A DNA stretch of 24,653 bases, taken from a virus. This document shows, one piece after another, positions 6,694 through 15,000 of the stretch. The notes under the pieces were generated by a model. It had not been told where the DNA came from. It saw only the letters and a program-made list of their open reading frames with translations, and did no database searches. The stretch is from positions 1 through 24,653 of IMG/VR virus record IMGVR_UViG_3300021068_000328. One strand, given 5' to 3'. Made by a program: the position numbers and the translations under genes. The stretch's first letter is position 1. Each line of letters begins with the position of its first letter.

Positions 6694-7502
6694 AAATTTT
6701 AATTACAGGAAGTAATGGATTTATAGGTAAAAATTTAGGCCCTTATCTTGTTCATAAAGGCCATGATGTAGAAGGGTATGATTATATTGATGGAAGATTT
6801 CCAGATCCAAAAGAGTACGATAGAGTAATTCATTTAGGTGCAATTAGTGATACAACAGAAAAAGATGTTGATAAAATCCTAAAGCAAAATTATGAGTTTA
6901 GTATTAAAATGTTAGAATTATGTGATACATTTGGAGTAACTTTTATGTATGCTTCAAGTGCCAGCGTATATGGAAGTAATACAGAATTTAAAGAAAACTC
7001 GCCTGTAAATCCGCAATCACCATATGCTTGGAGCAAATACTTATTTGATAGATTTGTTCAGTCAATAACTGAATATCAAGTTAATGTCCAAGGGTTTAGA
7101 TTTTTTAATGTATATGGTCCTGGAGAAGAACATAAAGGTGATCAAAAAAGTGTATTTCATAAGTTTAAAGAACAAGCAATTGAAACTAAAAAAATAAATG
7201 TTTTTGAAAATAGTGAGAATATACATAGAGATTTTATTCATGTAGGTGATGTATGTCAAATTTTAGAAAAATTTTTAACAGTTGATGCAACAGATATTTG
7301 GAATATTGGTACAGGGCAAACTAGAACTTTCTTACAAATAGCAGAACTAATAGCTAAAAAATGGGGAGCTGAAATTAATACAATACCTATGCCCGAAAAC
7401 TTAGTAAAACAATACCAGTATTATACAAAAGCAAACATAGAAAAGTTAAGTAATACTATTGGAGAGTACAAATTTAAACCGGTAGAGGATTTTATCATAT
7501 GA
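6690..7502 (+). CDS. hldD: ADP-L-glycero-D-manno-heptose 6-epimerase (HldD-type)
   Basis: Short-chain dehydrogenase/reductase-fold epimerase, predicted to convert ADP-D-glycero- to ADP-L-glycero-D-manno-heptose. The 270-residue protein opens with an NAD(P)-binding loop, 'ITGSNGFIGKNL' (GxxGxxG at 7-13). HldD-specific features rather than general epimerase ones are present: 'HLGAISDTTEKD' (48-59), 'YASSASVYG' (87-95), the YxxxK pair at Y112/K116, 'FRFFNVYGPGEEHKG' (137-150) with the second catalytic Lys position at K149, and 'ENIHRDFIHVGDV' (176-188). E. coli HldD is 310 residues, so this copy is compact, chiefly at the C-terminus. Position after hldE with an ATGA overlap strongly supports the assignment over other NDP-sugar epimerases. 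It ends with another ATGA overlap into the cupin gene. Confidence 0.88.
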   Translation: MKILITGSNGFIGKNLGPYLVHKGHDVEGYDYIDGRFPDPKEYDRVIHLGAISDTTEKDVDKILKQNYEFSIKMLELCDTFGVTFMYASSASVYGSNTEFKENSPVNPQSPYAWSKYLFDRFVQSITEYQVNVQGFRFFNVYGPGEEHKGDQKSVFHKFKEQAIETKKINVFENSENIHRDFIHVGDVCQILEKFLTVDATDIWNIGTGQTRTFLQIAELIAKKWGAEINTIPMPENLVKQYQYYTKANIEKLSNTIGEYKFKPVEDFII

Positions 7503-7900
7503 CACAATTAAATGGAACAGTAGAAAAGGGCTGGGGATACGAACTTATTTGGGCAACTAATGACAAATATTGTGGTAAAATTTTAGTGTTCGCTAAAAAA
7601 GGTAATAAATTTTCTATGCATTTTCATAAAGATAAAGACGAAACTTGGTTTGTAAATAACGGCAAGTTTATGTTAAATTACATTGACACTAATACTGCTC
7701 AACTATACCAAAAAGAATTAAAAGAAGGCGACACTTGGCATAACCCTCCTTTACAACCCCATCAATTAGTAGCATTAGAAGATGGAAGTAGCATAACCGA
7801 AGTTAGTACACCTGATTCAGTAGAAGATAATTATCGACTTATGCCTGGCGATAGCCAACCAATAGAAGATAGTCAAGATGCTAAAAATACACAAAAGTAA
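7499..7900 (+). CDS. Cupin-domain protein (sugar-phosphate isomerase-like)
   Basis: A 133-residue single-domain cupin. Motif 1 is 'SMHFHKDKDETWFVNNG' (39-55), with H41, H43 and E48 as likely metal ligands; motif 2 is 'NPPLQPHQLVAL' (82-93) with H88. The following 'EVSTPDSVEDNYRL' resembles the end of the mannose-6-phosphate-isomerase-like cupins often found in nucleotide-sugar operons. The sequence shows a metal-binding cupin; a sugar role is inferred from its neighbours, hldE and hldD, to which it is coupled by an ATGA overlap. I cannot tell whether it acts on heptose phosphate or another sugar. The last 20 residues are polar and overlap the next gene by 23 bases. Confidence 0.8.
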   Translation: MTQLNGTVEKGWGYELIWATNDKYCGKILVFAKKGNKFSMHFHKDKDETWFVNNGKFMLNYIDTNTAQLYQKELKEGDTWHNPPLQPHQLVALEDGSSITEVSTPDSVEDNYRLMPGDSQPIEDSQDAKNTQK

Positions 7901-8474
7901 TTTAGAGTTAAATCTTTCTGCATTAAAACATTCTTGTTATTTGTGTAATACGCAGATACAACAAGAATGTAGAGGTTTTGAACAACCAGTTGGTGGCACC
8001 TCAATACCTACCGGATTAAGCAAACATTATAATCTTTTTACATCAACACTTCCTGTATTTTTTGAATTATATAAAGAAATATCTAAAGCATTTCAAGAAA
8101 TTGAACATGACACAACACTTTCGTATTGGATTGTTGGTTGGTTAAACGTGTGGCCTAATAAAGGTGAAGTATTACCTTGGCACGGACATGGTGGTTCGGG
8201 CGGTAATGAGCATAATCAATTTCATGGATATTTTGGGGTCGATTGTGATGCTAATTCAGTTACTGAATATCGTTTTAGAGATACTACAGATATTATTGCG
8301 TCAGTACATAATAAAAATAATCAATTAGTAATTACAAATTCAGTTGGGGTTGAGCATAGAACTAGTAATTGGGATGAAGATTTCCCTAGAATTACAATTG
8401 CTTTTCAAATACAATCTACAGAAACAATAATGGATGATGTAGGTCATAAACTTAACTATTATATACCGGTATAA
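7878..8474 (+). CDS. 2-oxoglutarate/Fe(II) oxygenase-like protein
   Basis: A 198-residue protein whose C-terminal half looks like a double-stranded beta-helix oxygenase. 'NVWPNKGEVLPWHGHGG' (90-106) supplies a putative metal-binding H102-x-H104, followed by 'FHGYFGVD' and, after about 55 residues, 'GVEHRTSNW' with H160 and R171 in 'PRITIAFQI'. The normal facial triad is HxD/E...H, so the HxH form is unusual. The pattern of a late His followed by Arg in an 'R.TIAFQ' strand is typical of phage and marine bacterial 2OG oxygenase relatives. The N-terminal 80 residues contain four cysteines and no recognisable motif. The start overlaps the cupin gene by 23 bases; the next gene begins two bases after the stop. 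The substrate is unknown. Confidence 0.68.
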   Translation: MLKIHKSNLELNLSALKHSCYLCNTQIQQECRGFEQPVGGTSIPTGLSKHYNLFTSTLPVFFELYKEISKAFQEIEHDTTLSYWIVGWLNVWPNKGEVLPWHGHGGSGGNEHNQFHGYFGVDCDANSVTEYRFRDTTDIIASVHNKNNQLVITNSVGVEHRTSNWDEDFPRITIAFQIQSTETIMDDVGHKLNYYIPV

Positions 8475-8475
8475 T

Positions 8476-9075
8476 ATGCATATAGAAAAGATATTTCCAG
8501 TTGGTTTATTGGTACACGACATTGATCCTACGTTAGCAGATCGTGTGGAAGATATAGTAGTAAAAAAAATTAAAGACATTCCACGACCTGATGAAAATGC
8601 ACCCCACGCCACAGATTATTTTGAACCAAAAAAAGCTGTAGATTTACCTAACGATCTTCCAGAACTTTTTAGAATAATTTGTAATTGTATTGATCATTAT
8701 CAAACAAGTAATAATATAAGAACGGCACAACGAAAGGATACAGGATTTTCAATACCGGCTTTTTACGACCTTGCATATTGGACACAAGACTATATAGAAG
8801 GTGATGTTCATAAAGAACACGATCATGGTGTAGGACGTATTTCAGGAGTATATTGGGTTAGAGCAAATGAAAATGCTGGCGGGTTACAATTTAGAAATCC
8901 CAATCCTTTAGTACAATATCAATCACAACATGATACTAATGCAGAGTTTTCTTGGCAGGAATATGTATACCAACCTGTTAAAGGAAGAATGTTAATGTAT
9001 CCATCTTACTTAAAACATGAAGTATTAGAAAGTGGAAAAGACACAATACGTACAACGATTGCGTTTAACACTTAG
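8476..9075 (+). CDS. Putative 2OG-Fe(II) oxygenase
   Basis: A 199-residue protein of the phage-common putative 2OG-Fe(II) oxygenase type. Residues 100-140 read 'YWTQDYIEGDVHKEHDHG' then 'GRISGVYWVRANENAGGLQF', the typical arrangement in which His/Asp residues (H115, D116, H117) precede an 'SGVyYv' strand. Near the end 'GRMLMYPSYLKHEV' gives the distal His (H181) and 'IRTTIAFN' gives the Arg (R192) that binds 2-oxoglutarate. The N-terminus 'IEKIFPVGLLVHDI' also matches this family, whose members begin with 'lFp.pl......'. It is the second oxygenase-like gene in a row and closes the rightward operon. Its stop overlaps the stop of the giant structural gene on the other strand by four bases. Substrate unknown; protein hydroxylation or small-molecule oxidation are both possible. 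Confidence 0.8.
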   Translation: MHIEKIFPVGLLVHDIDPTLADRVEDIVVKKIKDIPRPDENAPHATDYFEPKKAVDLPNDLPELFRIICNCIDHYQTSNNIRTAQRKDTGFSIPAFYDLAYWTQDYIEGDVHKEHDHGVGRISGVYWVRANENAGGLQFRNPNPLVQYQSQHDTNAEFSWQEYVYQPVKGRMLMYPSYLKHEVLESGKDTIRTTIAFNT

Positions 9076-12000
9076 GCTTGTGCTTCACCCCATCTTAGAA
9101 TTAAGTTCGCGTTAACAGCCGCACCAGACGTTTTATAAACATTAATTGCTAATACATCAGGTCCATTTGGATATGTTCCTCGTCCACCTAATGTAGTATT
9201 TGTTAGTTCTTTCAATCCTGATAAATCTAAGTTTGCAAGACTACCTGGGTTTGCAATGAATGAAAATACAGTTTCACCTGGCTGTGCATACGGTGGTTGC
9301 CCAAATAAGAAACCTACAGTTGCGCCAGCCGTCACAGTTGCAATTGATGTTTGTGAAAACGTTACTTTATAATACTCTACTCCACCAAATGTTAATGGTC
9401 CTTGAACATTTGATACCGCAGTACCCGCCGGAAATTTAGCATCACTTACTTCTGTACCTGCAACTGCTTGAGTTGATTCCCAACTTGTTCTTGTAAAGTA
9501 CAAGTAGTTAGTATTTGTTAATTCACCACCAACAGCAAATGTAACTGTTTCTCCAGAACTAAGATAGCCTGTGTTGCTATTACTCATAAAAAGTCTGACA
9601 TAGTAACCCCCATCATAAATCTGAGATACAGTTGTTCCTGCTGGAAAGTCTGAAGTTCCTGCGGCAGGGTTACTAGTAGCAATAACTTGTGTACCAGTAG
9701 TAACAGTATTATTTAAGGCATCCCATGAAGCAGGAGTAAAGTAATGATATCTATTATTTGGATATCTGTTATATAATACTTCTGCTGTGTCTGTCAACTG
9801 CACCGTTGTAGTTGCATTTCTAATAACCTGTGTAGCACCTGTACTCCACGTAACAGATCCACCTGGTGCCACCTGTGCAAAGCTAGGTTGGCCTCCTTGA
9901 GCAAGTCCTGACAATCCGCCCCAACCAACGTTACCTGGATCAAGTGGATAGTTTTGTGGGTTTAACACACCCTCAATAACAATACCGCCTGTGCTTGTAT
10001 CTGATGTAACCTCAATACCTTCAAGTAGCAACTGAGCTCTATTAAGTAGTTCACGTTCACCTAAGTCACCAACAATAGCGTTGGATACACTTGGTGCTAG
10101 TCTAAGCATAAACACCGTGTTTCTTGTTGTAGTAATTTCGTTACCAGTTGATGCGTATGAGAAAATGTAACCACGATCACTATCAAAGCCACCGTCTGTT
10201 AAGAACGCTGATCCCCAGTGTGATATAATCGGTGATATAGTATTACTAATTAGTGGTACACCAGTTTTTGCTGTATGTGCCTCGGCTTCTCCAGCTGTAT
10301 ATGTTCTGTTGGCTCCTGATGCATAGTTTGACATCGGTGCTGACCTTGTTGCTCCAGTTAATGTATCACCATTAATACCTGTATAATTAATCATCTCACC
10401 GTCAATCATAATTGTGCCAGCTAATGGAAAATATTTTGCATTTACTAATGGAATAGTAGTTTGTGCATAATCGATATCTGCCGCTAGTTTTCCTGATGGA
10501 CCTTCGTTAGTAATTTCATATCTAACTGGCATATTACCAGTACGCATAAATGCTTCTGTGTTTATATTACTATTTCTCATTCTATGGAAGAAAATAAAGT
10601 TACCATCGTCACCACGCAACATATAGTCAATAAATCCTGCTCCGTACCAACTGTATTGGATTCCCATCATTTGCATCTTAGACACATCAATAATATATCC
10701 GCTACTACCTGTACCGTCAAGTTTATCTTTATTAAATTCGTTTTGTTTAGTTTTCTTATCACTAACTAAACATATTTTACACGCTGACGCTGGAGTTACA
10801 CCACGAAAGTCAGGTGTAAGATACATACTTGTATCACTTGCAATATTAGAAACAACATGGGTCATTCCTTTAATAACAATTCTATCGCCTGCTTTAAGTT
10901 GATCTCTAAATCTTGTTCCAACTCCTGTACATAAGTTACTATCAACAGCAACACTTACTGTACCTGCTAATTGTAATGTTGCAGTACGTTGTACACAAGT
11001 AAAGTTCTCTCCATCATACTCCATAAAGATACCGTTCTGATCATCAAATGCTCCTGAACGTACAGTTGCACCGTGCCATGTAAGTAACGAAACTTGTGCT
11101 CTTGGACTTAATGTTGGAGTTGTGTTACCTAGTTTGAAATCAGCAACAACTTTAAATTGTCTTTCTGAAACAATAGATGCTACCGTATAATCTCCGTTAT
11201 ATCCTGGAGTTTCAATTCCAAGTAATCTAATTACTCCACCAATTTGTAGACCGTGGTCTACATCATCTGTAGTAACAGTAATAAATGATCCAATTGTCAC
11301 TGCTTCTGCTGTAACGTTAAGCAAATCATAACTTGGTGCAAATAAGGCACCAGTTGTATACATAATACCTTTACCAGACTGGTATCTAATATATTTTTTA
11401 CTCTGTCTAATTGCCTGTGCACCGTGTTGTGGTCCACCTGTTCCTAACATAACACCACCATCATATGGTCTATGTACAAAGAACGAATCGGGTCTTGGAT
11501 AAATGTTTGCAACAATATCGTCAACATCACCAATTGTTCCTGGTGCTCTACATTGATATTTTAATGTAAGTAATGATGGAACTTGCTGTGCAAAAAATGG
11601 TCCTTCACAAAGTGTATGATTATTCGTTCCACTATCACTAGCTACAGTAATAATAAATGAATCTCCTGGAACTAATCCGTGTGCAGTAGCAAATGTAATT
11701 TTAACAGTAGCCAACGCCGCAAAAGCAATAGTACTTTGTGCCGTTAATGCTTGTGTTACCGATTCAGATAAAGTGACTGATGAATAAGTTTGAACAACTG
11801 TTCCTGTAATTCCTGATCCTAATCCTGTAACAGCAGTAATACTTCCGTCTGTTGTTACTCCACCAACTGTTATAATAATGTCATTAGTTGCATCTACACC
11901 ACCAAGTTGTGATCCTGTAATTTTAATTTTGTTTCCTGCAAGATAATTTTCACCATCAGCAACTACTGTCGGCGTACTATATACCCCTGTTGAACGTGTT

Positions 12001-15000
12001 ATTGTAAATGTAGCATTAGTACCTATATTATTTAAATTTGTTCCGGCAATATCAGTATACGATGCTGTACCACCAGGTGCTGTACCACTATGACTAAATG
12101 TAACTATTGCGCCTGTGGCATTAACACTAAGGATAGTTATTTCTACATCATTAGTTGGACTTGCACCACCTACTTGTGGACCAAGAATTTTAATTGTTTG
12201 TGATGCATTATAAAGCGTACCACCGTTAGCAATTGTTGGTGTATAAGTGCCACCACTTAATACTACATTCCAAGTAGCACCTGCACCAACTGTCATAACT
12301 GCTTGACCATCTACCTGGCTAATTCCGGGATAACTTGCTTGGTCTAATGCTGTACCAGTTACATTAATAGTTAAAATTTCACCACCGCCACCAACTGTAG
12401 CAATTGTAATTGTACAATCATTTGTACCAGATCCACCCCCTAAGTTTGCTCCGTCAATTGTAAATGTTTCACCTGTTAAGTAACCCGTTCCTGCGGTACT
12501 AATAATTGCCGAATACGCTATATCTAATCTAGTTATAGTAAAATCTGCTGTTGTTCCGCTGGCTGTATTTGTAGTATATGCTACTCCAGAATAAGTTGCT
12601 GTTGCATCTGCGGCACTACCACTAATTGAAAGTCCAGTAATTACACCTCCAGTAACTGAACTAATCGTAACTTCTGCATCATTAGTTGTATTAAGACCAC
12701 CTAATGTTGATCCTGTAATTTTTAATAAGTCACCAACAACATATCCAGATGTTGCATCAGCTGATGTTCCTGCTATAGTAAATCCTGTAATTAATCCTAC
12801 GGCATTTACACTAGTTACAGTAACAGTTGCATCATTAGTTGGTGTTGCTCCGCCTAACGTGGTTCCTGCAATTACTACTTGTGAATCAACATTATATGTC
12901 TCACCACCTACTGCTCCAAGTACAGCTGAATACGTATTATTATAATTTACAGTAACATTAAATTGTCCATTAGTACCTATTTGATTTACACCATTAGTTA
13001 CATTACTAAATGTTTGAGTATTAATTGCTGTACCAATAATAGTTGCTGTTAGCATAGTACCTGCGCCGCCGGGATCAACTGTGGCTACAGTAACAGTTGC
13101 ATCATTACCCGGTGTTGCTCCGCCTAAGGCTGTTCCTAAAACAGTTAATGTATCACCTACTCCATAACCTGAACCACCACCTGGTACTGCTACACTATAA
13201 ACTGTACCTACCCTAGAAATATTAATAGCCGCTGTAGTACCACCAATACTTGAAGTAGTATATGTAACATCTGTGTATGTAACGTTTGCATCAGATCCAA
13301 CACCAGTAATAGTCATACTCGTTATAACACCAGCACTAACTCCTGTAACTTTAACTAACGCATCGTTAGTTGAAGAAGCTCCACCTAAAGCTAATCCATC
13401 AATTTTAATATAATCATTAACAATAAATCCTGTACTAGCATCGCCGGCATTTAATGCAATGGCATAAACATTATTAGTTAGAGTAACATCAAGAGACGCT
13501 CCAGTACCAGCACCACCTGTAAACGTTCCTGTAGAATTATTATAAGTTGGTTGTGCTAAACTAACACTATATGCATTATTAGTATATGAAATATCAAATA
13601 ATGCTCCAAGTCCAACACCATTAGCGTTTGTACCTGTTAATCCTATATAGTTAGCATTTCCATCAAATGCTGTTCCTGTTGCATTGATAGTAACAATATC
13701 TCCGCTAGTATCTGCTTCTGTAATTTCAATTCTACAATCATGTTCAGGAGTAGTACCACCTAGTGAATTACCTAAAACTATAATAACATCTCCAGTTTCA
13801 TAATCATCGCCGTCGTTGTTAACAGTTACAGTATAATTTCCACTAGCTCTATCAATATCAAATGTTCCACTAAATCCTGCACCTGTAACATTTGTTCCTG
13901 ATAATGCTGTGTAAGTAACATTATTACCAATAATTGTGTTCGTTGTATTTCCATCTAAATTAATATTATTTCCAACAACACTACTTACAAATACCGCAGT
14001 TCCGTCACCTCTATCAAGTCCCATACCAGTTAATACACCTGCAGTATTTGTAACTGGAATTACGTTAGAACCAATAACAACATCTGACGATGTTTGAAGT
14101 GTTGCAATTGTTCCACCAGTACCTTGTACTGATGTAACCTGTGCACCAGTTGGAATACCGGCGCCATTGTTTATTGTTTGAATTTTGAATGTTAAGGCCG
14201 CCGCTCCGCCACTACCTAAGTTAGCATCTGTAACTGTAATAGTATCATTAACTGCATTACGTCGTCCACCTGTAACAATAGTTGCTACTGCGGCACCTGT
14301 CCCGTCAATTACAATATTAACTGTTGGAACAATTAAGTCTGCAACTACGCTATCTGATGTACCAACAATATTATTATAAGTTCCTGCTGTTCGTAAAGCA
14401 TCTGCCGCCGAGTATGTATAAATTGCAATAGCCATGCCAGCTTCAACTAACATCGGAGAACCAACTTCTGGAAGTGTTCCAGTCCATGTAATCTTATCTG
14501 TCCCATTTAATACCGCTAATGGATTATATAATACTCCTGCGGCACCTTGTGATTCAATAGTAAATGTTGGATTACCAATTGATGCTCCTGTATAAAATCC
14601 TGCTTCTCGTAATTGTGTATAAAATGTTGAAAGTACTTCACCGTTAGCTGTACCAACTTTTGATTTTGCAAAATATGTAAATGTACTAATAGTAGGTGTT
14701 GTTGAAATAATAAATGAACCTTCAGCTCTACTTGCCCCTGCTACTGAATTTTCTAATGCTTTAAGTGTAATTGGAGTTCCTGACTCTAAGTTATGAGCGC
14801 CAATCGTAGTAACAGTAATTAATGACTGACCAATTCCACCAGTTCCACTTGAAGCGTCTGTTACAACTGAACTAACTTGTTTATCTGTACCTGGTACTTC
14901 ATAAATTGATGGATAACCTCTTTGTGTAGCAATCGCTTGCCACTTCGTAGGTTGTAATCCATACTCAAAGTCAGCATCAAGCATAGATACTGAGTTTGAA

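Larger units (their letters stand above)
11881..13740 (-). repeat. Tandem beta-module repeats inside the giant gene
   Basis: Eight copies of a module whose marker is the sequence 'LGG....ND'. Measured at the same codon (the Asp of 'ND'), the copies lie near 13738, 13363, 13102, 12832, 12679, 12418, 12148 and 11881. Successive spacings are 375, 261, 270, 153, 261, 270 and 267 bases. Most units are therefore 87-90 codons, with one short (51) and one long (125). Sequence between markers alternates beta-strand-like Thr/Val stretches with Gly/Ser loops. Confidence 0.85.

Noticed and set aside
8340-8612. Reverse-strand 90-codon frame across the two oxygenase-like genes
   Set aside because: Overlaps the ends of two well-supported genes and has no recognisable content.
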